A stretch of 10,949 nt of DNA from Solirubrobacterales bacterium (GCA_003244035.1 QHBV01000104.1:9810-20758); one strand, 5' to 3'. Counted from the stretch's first letter, positions 1-7,046 are shown. Translations and numbers: made by a program. The notes: generated by a model from the sequence alone, not told the origin.

Positions 1-204
1 CCTGAACGCGCCGCTGACGCCGCCGTCGGCCTGAAGCACGATCCCCGGCAGGATCTCCTCGCCCTCGTCGAGTCCGAGCCGCTCGATGTCGAAATGGGCC
101 ATCCCGATCCCCCACGTGTGGTGTTCGGGATTCTCGCGGTCGTGGGCCGCGACGCCGTGGGACAGGCGCTGCAGGAGGTGGCCGATCTTGCTGCTCTGCG
201 CCAT
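1..204 (-). CDS. Unrecognised protein, N-terminal part only
   Basis: An ATG at 204-202 opens a frame that runs without a stop to the window edge (68 codons seen). The protein begins MAQSSKIGHLLQRLSHG and continues with an H/E/D-rich stretch and a conserved-looking core (WGIGMAHFDIERLGLD, then EEILPGIVLQADGG). I do not recognise a family, and I see no signal peptide or membrane segment in this part. The ATG directly follows the TGA of gloA (207-205) with no base between them, which implies co-transcription and probably translational coupling. G/C-ending codons dominate, supporting real coding. It could be a small soluble partner or enzyme linked to gloA, but nothing visible gives a function. 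Confidence 0.7.
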   Translation of the reverse strand, partial: MAQSSKIGHLLQRLSHGVAAHDRENPEHHTWGIGMAHFDIERLGLDEGEEILPGIVLQADGGVSGAFR

Positions 205-585
205 TCAGGACCGCTCGATCAGCTCGATCCGGTAGCCGTCGGGGTCGCGCACGAAGCACAGCCGCGAGCCGCCCTCCCGGACCGTGTAAGGCGCGCGCTC
301 GGGCTCGATCCCCTGCGCTGAGAGCCGCTGCAGCGTGTCGTCGAGATCCGGGGTGCTGACCGCGATGTGCCCGTAGCCGGTACCGAGCTCGTACGGCTCG
401 GTACGTCCGTTGTTGCAGGTGAGCTCGAGTCTGGGCTCGTCGCCGTCCTCGGGCAGGCCCATGAACACGTTGGTCGCCTCGTCGCGAATCGGCATACGCC
501 CCTTCTCCTCGAATCCGAGCGCCCTGTAGAACGCGACCGAGCGGTCGATCTCGAGGATCCGGTAGCAGGTGTGGACCAGGCTCAT
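205..585 (-). CDS. gloA: Lactoylglutathione lyase (glyoxalase I), VOC family
   Basis: Glyoxalase I isomerises the hemithioacetal of methylglyoxal and a thiol to the lactoyl thioester in the cytoplasm. The 126-residue product matches the short bacterial class: MSLVHTCYRILEIDRS at the N-terminus, RLELT near 52-56, YELGTGYGHIAVS around 65-77 and FVRDPDGYRIELIE at 111-124. The four expected metal ligands are present as H5, E54, H73 and E121, nearly the same positions as in E. coli GloA (H5, E56, H74, E122). The short form without the insertions of the zinc enzymes is typical of Ni/Co-type enzymes. The frame stays open upstream to 666, but that extension overlaps the divergent gene and has no homology-like features, so ATG 585 is chosen. 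Many actinobacteria use mycothiol rather than glutathione, so the real thiol substrate is uncertain. Its stop abuts the next gene on the same strand. Confidence 0.9.
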   Translation of the reverse strand: MSLVHTCYRILEIDRSVAFYRALGFEEKGRMPIRDEATNVFMGLPEDGDEPRLELTCNNGRTEPYELGTGYGHIAVSTPDLDDTLQRLSAQGIEPERAPYTVREGGSRLCFVRDPDGYRIELIERS

Positions 586-610
586 GGCGTCGAGGAGAAG
601 GTTACCCCGA

Positions 611-616
611 TACGCT
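611..616 (+). promoter_or_regulatory. Candidate -10 box (TACGCT) for the MBL hydrolase
   Basis: TACGCT fits TANNNT and ends 6 nt before GTG 623, which would give a leaderless or nearly leaderless transcript. No -35 element is recognisable. A purine-rich GAGGAGAAGG (592-601) lies too far upstream to act as a ribosome site for this GTG. The only support is the pattern shared with other starts in the window. Confidence 0.25.
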
Positions 617-622
617 CCGGGG

Positions 623-1393
623 GTGATCGTCGAACGCTCGATGGACGAAGGTTGGCTGTCGAACACCTACCTGGTCGCGGATGAGCTCGGCACCGAGGCG
701 GTGATGATCGATGCGGGCGGGCCGGTGGCGCCGCTGCTGGACATCCTCCAGCGGATGCGCTTCACGCTCACCCACATCCTGCTCACCCATCACCACCATG
801 ACCACGTGTCCGAGCTCGAGCAGGTGCTCGAGCGCCATCCCGGCACGCCGGTCCTGATCCATCCGCTCGAGCGCGAGCTCGTCCCCGGCGCGACCGGCAC
901 GATCACGCCGGGCGATCCAATCGCGTCGGGTGCGCTCGAGATCGAGCCCCTGCACACCCCCGGGCATACCGCGGGGATGCTCTCGCTGCTTGTGGGCGGC
1001 ACCGATGTGTTCACCGGCGACACGCTGTTCAAGGGCTCGGTTGGAGGTGTGCGCGCGCCCGGGCACACGACATACGCCGATCTGAGGTCCTCGATCATGG
1101 ACACGTTGCTGAAGCTCCCGCCCCAAACGCGTATCCACCCCGGGCACACCGACCCGACCACGGTCGCGGACGAGCTGGAGACGAACGCGTTCGTCCGGAT
1201 CTGGCGAGGACTCGACCCCGAGGGCTCCGAGCCATGCACGGCGCTCGGCGAGCCGGCCACGCTGATCCTGCTCGGCGATGACTACGACGGTGGACACAAG
1301 GCATGGGTCCGCTGGGGCGACGGCTCTGACGACATCGTCCCGGGCTCGCAGGTGCAGCGCTCCGGCGGGGGCCCGCGGGCCCCCGCCGGTTAG
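623..1393 (+). CDS. MBL-fold metallo-hydrolase, glyoxalase II-like, with C-terminal extension
   Basis: This is a hydrolase of the metallo-beta-lactamase superfamily, probably a thioesterase of hydroxyacylglutathione-hydrolase type. With GTG 623 as residue 1, the motif THHHHDH lies at 55-61 (H56, H58, D60, H61), TPGHT at 112-116 (H115), GDTLF at 132-136 (bridging D133) and HPGHT at 172-176 (H175). This is the complete binuclear metal set, with spacing close to human glyoxalase II. After about residue 197 comes an extra segment of roughly 45 residues (GEPATLILLGDDYDGGHKAW and onward, to about 244) that looks like a small beta domain. It is not the usual GloB C-terminus. The last nine residues (GGGPRAPAG) are encoded by a 28-bp palindrome. 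GTG 623 is chosen because the family usually begins close to the IVERSM-like strand. ATG 584 is in frame but overlaps the gloA start. The gene is divergent from gloA, which supports a detoxification role. Confidence 0.85.
   Translation: MIVERSMDEGWLSNTYLVADELGTEAVMIDAGGPVAPLLDILQRMRFTLTHILLTHHHHDHVSELEQVLERHPGTPVLIHPLERELVPGATGTITPGDPIASGALEIEPLHTPGHTAGMLSLLVGGTDVFTGDTLFKGSVGGVRAPGHTTYADLRSSIMDTLLKLPPQTRIHPGHTDPTTVADELETNAFVRIWRGLDPEGSEPCTALGEPATLILLGDDYDGGHKAWVRWGDGSDDIVPGSQVQRSGGGPRAPAG
1362..1389. repeat. Perfect 28-bp GC palindrome at the 3' end of the MBL gene
   Basis: The left arm CCGGCGGGGGCCC (1362-1374) and right arm GGGCCCCCGCCGG (1377-1389) are exact reverse complements around a central GC. 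In RNA this can fold as an 11-12 bp all-GC stem with a tight loop. It ends one base before the TAG stop (1391-1393) and 17 nt before the GTG of the next gene. There is no T-run after it on the plus strand, so it is not a canonical intrinsic terminator. It could stall ribosomes or polymerase, stabilise the upstream mRNA, or modulate expression of the downstream gene. Confidence 0.85.
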
Positions 1394-1406
1394 CATTCTC
1401 GGCACA

Positions 1407-2828
1407 GTGGCGAGAGACAAGATCCCCACCTCGCGAGTGGGGCGTACCGCCAGGATCGGCGGGCTCGCAGCGGGGCAGGCGATGCGTCAGGCGGGGACCC
1501 ATGCTGCCAACGTGGCGCGCACCAAGGAGGGGCGCGACGCCGCGCTCGAGCGCCGGCACGTCGAGGCCGCCGAGCAGATCGTCGCCGCGCTCGGGACGAT
1601 GAAGGGCGCCGCGATGAAGCTCGGGCAGGTCATGTCGTTCCTCGACGTCGGGCTCGTGCCCGAGGAGTACCGCGAGGAGTTCCAGCGCAAGCTCGGAGCG
1701 CTGCGGGACGCGGCCCCGACAGTCACCTTCAAGGACATGCGCAAGGTGATCGAGGACGAGTTCGAGCAGCCGGTGCAGGAGGTCTTCGAGGAGTTCGACG
1801 AGGAGCCGATCGCCGCCGCTTCGATTGGTCAGGTGTATCGGGCGACGCTTGCCGGCGGCCGGCGCGTCGCGGTCAAGGTTCAATATCCGGGCGTCGCCGC
1901 GGCCGTGCGAGCCGACATGCAGAACCTCGGCCTGATCCTGCGCCTGGCCAAGCGGATCGCTCCGGGGATCGACCCGAAGGCGATCGGCCAGGAGATCGCC
2001 GAACGCATCCATGAGGAGCTCGACTACGAGCTCGAGGCTCAGAACCAGCGTGCCCTGGCACGCATCTTCCGCGGCCATCCGTTCATCGTCGTGCCCGACG
2101 TGATCACGCGGCTGAGCCGCGAGCGGGTGCTTGTGACCGAGTTTGTGCATGGGACCGGGTTCGAGGAGCTCAAGGGATATCCGCAGGCACAGCGCGACCG
2201 GATCGGCGAGATCCTGTTTCGCTTCTACTTCGGCTGCCTGTACCGCCATCAGCAGTTCTCCGGCGATCCCCATCCCGGCAACTCGATGGTGCTCGACGAC
2301 GGCCGCGTCGCGTTCTTCGACTTCGGGCTGTTCAAGCGGATGCCGCCCGGGAGCGTGGAACTGGAGATCGCCGCGCAGCGCGCTGTGATCGAGGGTGACA
2401 CCGAGACGATCATGCGCCTCGGCGCCGACACGGGCTTATTCCCCGAGCCGGAGAAGTTCAAGCCGGCGCGGGTGCTCAAGCACTTCCGCGCCGCCACCTC
2501 TTGGTACACGGTGGACGAGTACGTCGAGCTGACGCCCGAGTGGGCGACGCGGGTGATGATCGACATGGGCGACCCCCGGTCGGAGTACTTCGGCCAGATG
2601 CGCCACGAGTCGGCGCCCCCGGATCACATCTTCGGTCGCCGGATGGAGGTACTGACGCTGGCCGTGATCGCGCAACTGCACGCGCGCGGGAACTTCCACC
2701 GAATCGCCCGGGAGTGGTTCTACGGCGAGGAGCCGGAGACCGAGCTCGGCCGTCAGGAGGCCGCGTTCTACGCGCGCGGGGCGGCGTGGCAGCTGGGCGG
2801 AAAGGGCGCACAGTCTCGGAGGAGATGA
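1407..2828 (+). CDS. ABC1/UbiB-family atypical kinase (AarF domain)
   Basis: A member of the ABC1/ADCK/UbiB family, atypical protein-kinase-like ATPases linked elsewhere to isoprenoid quinone or lipid metabolism. With GTG 1407 as residue 1 (473 aa), the family's KxGQ motif lies at 71-74 (KLGQ) and the alanine-rich loop AAASIGQV at 136-143. The ATP-site lysine is K157 in VAVKVQ, followed by EELDYELEAQN at 203-213 and VLVTEFVHG at 241-249. The catalytic-loop DPHPGN (287-292) and metal-binding DFG (305-307) are also present, so all hallmark residues are intact. No membrane helix is evident at the C-terminus. The frame is open upstream to 1278, but that part overlaps the preceding gene and is a shadow. 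GTG 1407 lies 13 nt after the upstream stop, so the pair is likely an operon. The substrate cannot be told from sequence, and ubiquinone is not expected in actinobacteria, so the symbol is left blank. Confidence 0.9.
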   Translation: MARDKIPTSRVGRTARIGGLAAGQAMRQAGTHAANVARTKEGRDAALERRHVEAAEQIVAALGTMKGAAMKLGQVMSFLDVGLVPEEYREEFQRKLGALRDAAPTVTFKDMRKVIEDEFEQPVQEVFEEFDEEPIAAASIGQVYRATLAGGRRVAVKVQYPGVAAAVRADMQNLGLILRLAKRIAPGIDPKAIGQEIAERIHEELDYELEAQNQRALARIFRGHPFIVVPDVITRLSRERVLVTEFVHGTGFEELKGYPQAQRDRIGEILFRFYFGCLYRHQQFSGDPHPGNSMVLDDGRVAFFDFGLFKRMPPGSVELEIAAQRAVIEGDTETIMRLGADTGLFPEPEKFKPARVLKHFRAATSWYTVDEYVELTPEWATRVMIDMGDPRSEYFGQMRHESAPPDHIFGRRMEVLTLAVIAQLHARGNFHRIAREWFYGEEPETELGRQEAAFYARGAAWQLGGKGAQSRRR

Positions 2829-2831
2829 TGT

Positions 2832-3236
2832 TCAATCGCGGAGCGCGCGAGTGCACACGAACACCATCGCCACCAGCAGGGCCGGGGCGATCGTGAGGCT
2901 GGGGATCACGTCCCCGTGTCCGATCCCCGAGGCGCCGATCGCGACCGCCATGGTTGCGCCGAGGATCAATGCGACGGGGGCGACCAGCAGGCGCAGCGTC
3001 AGGAGGATCCCGCCGAGTGTCTCCAGCACGCCGGCGAGGATCTCCAGGACGGATGGCCAGGGCAGCCCAAACGCGCGGAAGGCGCGCAGCTCCCAGGCGT
3101 GGAATGCGAACTTGATCAGCCCTGCGAGAACGAAGATGACGCCGGTGGCGATCGCAACCTTGGCCGCGGTTCGATCCCGGCGCACCGCCGCGTCAGGCCC
3201 GAACATGACCATCTGCGCGAGGCGTGCGGCTGTCAC
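2832..3236 (-). CDS. DoxX-like four-helix membrane protein
   Basis: A 134-residue protein with about four hydrophobic segments (roughly 26-46, 61-82, 84-105 and 112-129). The second carries the glycine/glutamate pattern EILAGVLETLGGILL, typical of DoxX-like proteins. DoxX relatives are small inner-membrane proteins associated with thiol/redox functions in some species, but many have no known role. The start is GTG 3236-3234, which overlaps the TGA of the upstream glycosyltransferase (3235-3233) in a GTGA arrangement typical of translational coupling. In-frame ATGs at 3212 and 3206 are alternatives and would not touch the membrane core. Its stop lies 3 nt from the convergent kinase gene's stop. 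I see no hairpin between the two, so transcripts from the two strands may overlap. Confidence 0.8.
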   Translation of the reverse strand: MTAARLAQMVMFGPDAAVRRDRTAAKVAIATGVIFVLAGLIKFAFHAWELRAFRAFGLPWPSVLEILAGVLETLGGILLTLRLLVAPVALILGATMAVAIGASGIGHGDVIPSLTIAPALLVAMVFVCTRALRD

Positions 3237-4615
3237 GGATCGGTTGGAGGTCGGCGGCTTGCCAGACCTCGATCGATCGCCGCCGTAATCGCAAGCGCGG
3301 CCAGCATCAGCAGGAATGGATCAGCCGGGGTGAGATAGCGCGGCGTCCCGACGAACGGGATCGTCCCGACGAGCGCGAGCAGCGGCAGGGACCACAACCA
3401 CCACGGGCCCGGTCGGAAAGCGATCCATCGCCGGATGCGGGCCAGCAGACCCGCGAGTGCGACCACGACGACCAGCTGGATGCTCAGCGTAGTAGGGATC
3501 CACAGCCTGTGTGGCAGCCCCATCTCGCGATATGCGATCCCGGTCGTAAACGTGTGCCCGATGCCGATGTCGATCATCCGCAGCGTTTGCAGCCAGCTCG
3601 CGATCGGCAGCTGGCTGGGGTGGTGGTAGAGGTAGGACAGGCCGGCGTGGCGGAGCGTGCTGTCGAGCTCGTCTTCGTTGACGAGTCCGTGGTGAGCGAG
3701 GAACAGGCCGACCAGGGCCGGATGCAGGCTGGCGACCTGGGTCGGCACCCGCCATACACCCTCCAGGTAGCCGGCGCGCCCGGTGTCCTGGTTGTATTGA
3801 CCGGCGAGGGCGAACCCGTCGTCGGTCGAGACGGGAACGAACGCATGAAACGCGGTGGCGTTGCGGATCGTCCACGGCGTCAGGACCACTGCGAAAGCGC
3901 ACAGGAGCGCGGCCACAGATCGCCATCGAGCTCTGCCGCCACCGGTCGAGCGGATGACCAACGCAACGGTGGGCAGCAGCCATAGCAAACCGAGACTTCG
4001 CGTCGACGCCGCGACGCCGCACAGGATCCCGCACAGCGTCGCCCGGCGCAGGTTTCCGGAGTTTCGAATGAGACCAACGAGACAAAGCGCAAGCGCGAGC
4101 TCCAGCGGCAGGAACAACGACTCCGAGAGAAGCGACGCGTTCAAGCCAATCAGGGGAAGAAAGAACGCGCACAGCGCCCCCGCGACCAGGCCCAACCGTC
4201 GATCCCAGATCGCGCGGCCGAGGTACGCGAGCAGAACGACCGTGATGACGCCGAGCACCGCTCCGAGGAGCCGGCCGACGATTGGATTCGTGCCCGCAAT
4301 CGCGTACACGCCGCCCAATAGGTATGGATAGGCGGGGGAGCGGAGCGCAGATGGCGTGCCAGGAGTCGCGATGATTGTCGGAGGGAAGCCGCCGCCGGCG
4401 GCGATCCAGATGCCATGGCGCTGGTAGTCGGCCGGGTCTCCCCACGGGACGAAGTGCCCAGTGGCGAGGACAAGCCCCACCCGCATGACGGTCGCCGCGA
4501 CCACGATCGCCAAAAGTCCTCGTCGCCAAACCCGCGCGGAGGTGGGAGAGGACCAGAGCTCCACAAGCCGCGCCATCTTGCCGCGCCAGGTTAGGCTAAA
4601 CCAGCGCGGGGGCAT
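3233..4615 (-). CDS. GT39/ArnT-like membrane glycosyltransferase
   Basis: A 460-residue polytopic protein resembling the GT-C superfamily (PMT/ArnT, glycosyltransferase 39). These enzymes transfer sugars from polyprenyl-phosphate donors on the outer face of the membrane. A first membrane helix (about 33-52) is followed by an external loop with GDPADY (D60, D63), where GT-C enzymes keep their catalytic acidic residue. The later RSPAYPYLLGG and the helix NASLLSESLFLPLEL are also typical of bacterial members. About ten further hydrophobic segments follow, and the C-terminus is short and basic. Start choice is uncertain: ATG 4615 and ATG 4576 both precede the first helix and neither has a clear ribosome site. 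It lies 32 nt downstream of another GT-C-type gene, and its stop overlaps the DoxX-like start, so all three are probably co-transcribed. The acceptor and sugar are unknown. Confidence 0.82.
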   Translation of the reverse strand: MPPRWFSLTWRGKMARLVELWSSPTSARVWRRGLLAIVVAATVMRVGLVLATGHFVPWGDPADYQRHGIWIAAGGGFPPTIIATPGTPSALRSPAYPYLLGGVYAIAGTNPIVGRLLGAVLGVITVVLLAYLGRAIWDRRLGLVAGALCAFFLPLIGLNASLLSESLFLPLELALALCLVGLIRNSGNLRRATLCGILCGVAASTRSLGLLWLLPTVALVIRSTGGGRARWRSVAALLCAFAVVLTPWTIRNATAFHAFVPVSTDDGFALAGQYNQDTGRAGYLEGVWRVPTQVASLHPALVGLFLAHHGLVNEDELDSTLRHAGLSYLYHHPSQLPIASWLQTLRMIDIGIGHTFTTGIAYREMGLPHRLWIPTTLSIQLVVVVALAGLLARIRRWIAFRPGPWWLWSLPLLALVGTIPFVGTPRYLTPADPFLLMLAALAITAAIDRGLASRRPPTDP

Positions 4616-4647
4616 GGAGCTCGATGATGTCTCGGTCGCGCTTCGCG

Positions 4648-6714
4648 TCAGGGGATGCGCGCCAGCAACTTCGAGGTCACGGTCGTTGCGCTTAGTCGTC
4701 CCGCCACCTCGGCATTGCCGGGCACCTGTCGAAGGGCGAGATCGAAGCGCTTAGCGCTTTGGAGCACCGCCGGCGCTACCGACGGATGGCCACGGATCGC
4801 CCCAAGCAGGAATGCCCATTGGGCACCGCGGGTCGCGGCCACGAACATGAGCGGAGTCCACGCTCGTGATTGCGGGAGATCCGTGGGGTCGGCCAGCAGC
4901 GTGCCGCGATCGGCCGATTCTGCGTCGATCAACAAGCTCAGGGCAGCACGGTTGATCGAGTCGTGGGCGGCGTCGTGGTCGAGCAGGCTCAAAGCTCGCT
5001 GCCACCTCACCAACCGGAGCGCGTACGCCCTGAGCCAGGCAGTGGCACCGGCCGAGTACTCGGCCATCACTTCTGCCGGATCGATGCCGTGCACGAGCGC
5101 GATCGAAGGCGTCAGCAACATTGGTCGGCTGGCTCGCAGCCTGATCAAACCGATTCCCGGCAGCGCCGGGCGCAAGACAGGCAGGAACCCATTGAGCCGG
5201 GGATAGACGCCAGCGGTGTTGAAGTTGCCGATCACATCGAGCTCGCTGGTCACGATGCCGCCGTAGCTGAGCACAGCGGAAGGCACTCCGTAATAGGGCA
5301 CCAAGTATCGGGCGTACGCGGGGATGACGATGATCGCGCGCGGTTGCCGCTGCTTTCCCAGCACTGCGACTGCGTCTCGCCAGTCGCTGCGTTGCAGCGC
5401 AGGGTTGGTATCAATCCTCAGGTCCGTGATCAGCCCGGCTGCGCCAATCACGATGATTGCCCCAACCATCGCCAAGCGCGGCAATACCGTCAGCGCGGCC
5501 CCGAGGCCGATCGCCAGCGGGACCCAGGCGGAGAGAAGATTTCGGTCGAACAGATAGTCTTGGTGGACTCCGGCTAGCAACAGCGGCACCATCAGCGCGC
5601 CCGACCCAAGCAGCACCGCGAGTGCGGCGCCGGTGTGCCGGCGGCGACGAACGACGACAACTACCGTCGCCATAACGGAAAGGACGATGGTGACCGCGAC
5701 GAGGTAGCCGAGAGCGCCGCTGGGAACGCCCGTGTTCTCGTTGACAACAAGGGTGTTGGCGCTGAGCAGCTCCTTCGTGATCGCCGCGACCCGCTGCCCG
5801 ATGGGGATCCCAGCGATCCAATTGGTGTGGCTACCCCCTCCCTGCGCGTTCGCAAGCGGTAGGAGCGCGAGCCCAACTGCCGGAACCATTACAGCCGGCA
5901 GAAGGGCCGAAGGTCGGCGGCGCAGCGACCGCGCGATCACCGCGGTCTCCGCGCCAACCAGAAAGACGGCGAAGTAATGGGTGAGAAGGGCAAGGGAGGC
6001 CGAGACCGCCCAGAGACCGACGGCACGCCGAGTTGGATCGTCCAGGGCACGGGCCAGGAACACCAAGGAGACCGCTCCCAAGAGCACCATCAGCCCGTAT
6101 GCCCGCGCCTCCTGTGAGTACCACACCAAGGTCGGACTGGCAGCCACGAGAACCGCTGCGAGAACGCCGGCGCGACCGGAGATCAACCGTCGGCCCGCGA
6201 GGTACGCGACGGGCACGGCGATCGTCCCGAAGGTCGCTGACAGAAAGCGCAACGCAAACTCGCCGGTACCGAACAGCCGCGACCAAAGCCACGCGATCAC
6301 GTAGTACAGCGGCGGCGTGGACTCCGTGTGCATGTAGGCGTGGACCGCCTGCTGGAGATGCGGTTGCAGCAGGATCTGGACCGTGGCGAATTCGTCGTAC
6401 CAGTAGCTCTGCACGCCGAGCGTCGAGAACCGCAGCACCGCAGCCAACACGACCAGTCCGGCGACCATCGTCGTCTCCGAAGGCCACGTCAGCTTCGGCG
6501 GGCGCTCCCACCGACGCAGCGCGTCGACTCCGGCAGTCGCTGCAAGGACAAGACCAGCCAATAACGCGGCGTACGGTCCAGCCCGGGTAGCGTGCGCCCG
6601 GATGAAATCACTCGGCACCTGGGCGCCAGTCACCGACGGTGCGATCAGCGGGAGATGAACCAGACTCCAACCAGCCAGCCCAGCCCCGACCAAGCCGCAA
6701 CCCGACGAAAGCAC
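4648..6714 (-). CDS. Large GT39-like membrane glycosyltransferase
   Basis: A 688-residue product counted from GTG 6714. After two N-terminal hydrophobic segments (about 5-25 and 46-62) and a helix near 83-99 comes SYWYDEFATV (D107, E108), the acidic first-loop motif of GT-C enzymes. STPPLYYVIAWLW, FALRFLSATFGTIAVPVAYL and WYSQEARAYGLMVLLG follow, all characteristic of bacterial GT39-type proteins. About a dozen membrane segments end near residue 415. The last 270 residues are mostly soluble and probably lie outside the membrane. The GTG has no Shine-Dalgarno sequence and sits 5 nt after the stop of a short membrane ORF. The first 70 residues look like the second half of a domain whose first half is that short ORF (see findings), so the true gene may begin near 6929. 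Third codon positions are richer in A/T than in neighbouring housekeeping genes. Confidence 0.82.
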   Translation of the reverse strand: MLSSGCGLVGAGLAGWSLVHLPLIAPSVTGAQVPSDFIRAHATRAGPYAALLAGLVLAATAGVDALRRWERPPKLTWPSETTMVAGLVVLAAVLRFSTLGVQSYWYDEFATVQILLQPHLQQAVHAYMHTESTPPLYYVIAWLWSRLFGTGEFALRFLSATFGTIAVPVAYLAGRRLISGRAGVLAAVLVAASPTLVWYSQEARAYGLMVLLGAVSLVFLARALDDPTRRAVGLWAVSASLALLTHYFAVFLVGAETAVIARSLRRRPSALLPAVMVPAVGLALLPLANAQGGGSHTNWIAGIPIGQRVAAITKELLSANTLVVNENTGVPSGALGYLVAVTIVLSVMATVVVVVRRRRHTGAALAVLLGSGALMVPLLLAGVHQDYLFDRNLLSAWVPLAIGLGAALTVLPRLAMVGAIIVIGAAGLITDLRIDTNPALQRSDWRDAVAVLGKQRQPRAIIVIPAYARYLVPYYGVPSAVLSYGGIVTSELDVIGNFNTAGVYPRLNGFLPVLRPALPGIGLIRLRASRPMLLTPSIALVHGIDPAEVMAEYSAGATAWLRAYALRLVRWQRALSLLDHDAAHDSINRAALSLLIDAESADRGTLLADPTDLPQSRAWTPLMFVAATRGAQWAFLLGAIRGHPSVAPAVLQSAKRFDLALRQVPGNAEVAGRLSATTVTSKLLARIP

Positions 6715-6719
6715 CCGGC

Positions 6720-6929
6720 TCAGCGGCCGAGGAAGAAAGCACGGCGCAGCGCAACAACACCAGCTCCGACAATGCCCAGATCAATATGGCTGAACGCCAG
6801 CCAGCCGTCCGCCAGCCCTGGGCCGACCGCCGGCGATCGGCGCACCGAATACCAAGGTAGGAAGAGCGACAGCGACATCGCGATCGCCGCGCACGCGATG
6901 ACCACCGTCGTCCATTGCACGCGGCGCAT
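6720..6929 (-). CDS. Short two-helix membrane ORF, possibly the N-terminal part of the glycosyltransferase
   Basis: From ATG 6929 the frame encodes 69 residues: MRRVQW, a hydrophobic helix ending in SLFLPWYSV, a hydrophilic turn, GWLAFSHIDLG and a second hydrophobic stretch ending in RRAFFLGR. The FLPWYS and (W)xAFSxID signatures resemble small four-helix membrane domains I associate with actinobacterial proteins. Here only two helices are present and the frame stops with TGA at 6722-6720. The next frame, shifted back by one base, carries two further helices of the expected kind at the start of the glycosyltransferase. A TTG at 6986 would extend the ORF by 19 residues that look non-coding in character. 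It is either a short coupled gene or the broken 5' end of the next gene. Confidence 0.5.
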   Translation of the reverse strand: MRRVQWTTVVIACAAIAMSLSLFLPWYSVRRSPAVGPGLADGWLAFSHIDLGIVGAGVVALRRAFFLGR

Positions 6930-7020
6930 CGTGAGGCTGTCGATCCGGTTCAGCACCGGGCTCCCGATTTGCGAACACCGGGGCAATCTAACGCTGTGGT
7001 CACGTGCTGCCTCGGGGTAT

Positions 7021-7036
7021 CCGCCGCTTCCGGCGG
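7021..7036 (-). terminator. Hairpin just downstream of pyk
   Basis: CCGCCG (7021-7026) and CGGCGG (7031-7036) form a 6-bp GC stem with a 4-nt loop, 10 nt after the pyk stop. There is no T-run behind it, so it would be a weak or factor-assisted terminator. It sits in the 117-nt gap before the short membrane ORF on the same strand, where a transcript boundary is plausible. Confidence 0.35.
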
Positions 7037-7046
7037 CATAACGGCC

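Noticed and set aside
586..666. N-terminal extension of GloA
   Set aside because: It overlaps the divergent MBL start, and the glyoxalase I family begins at the residue corresponding to ATG 585, which puts the first metal ligand at H5.
1278..1406. N-terminal extension of the ABC1 kinase
   Set aside because: It overlaps the coding end of the MBL gene in another frame and encodes a low-complexity sequence. GTG 1407 is a better start.
1095..2273. Minus-strand open frame of 392 codons
   Set aside because: It is antisense to the MBL and ABC1 kinase genes, low in recognisable motifs and rich in R, L and H, as expected of a shadow.
4745..4759. Inverted repeat AAGCGCT-T-AGCGCTT
   Set aside because: It lies inside the coding region of the large glycosyltransferase near its end. 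The 7-bp arms around one base are short enough to arise by chance, and no regulatory context is visible.
6715..6780. Programmed -1 frameshift joining the short membrane ORF to the glycosyltransferase
   Set aside because: No X XXY YYZ slippery heptamer occurs in the overlap of the open frames, and no clear downstream stimulatory stem was seen. A sequencing error, mutation or separate genes are simpler.
7001..7006. CACGTG palindrome in the gap upstream of the short membrane ORF
   Set aside because: A single hexamer palindrome is expected by chance in GC-rich DNA and is not paired with a clear promoter.
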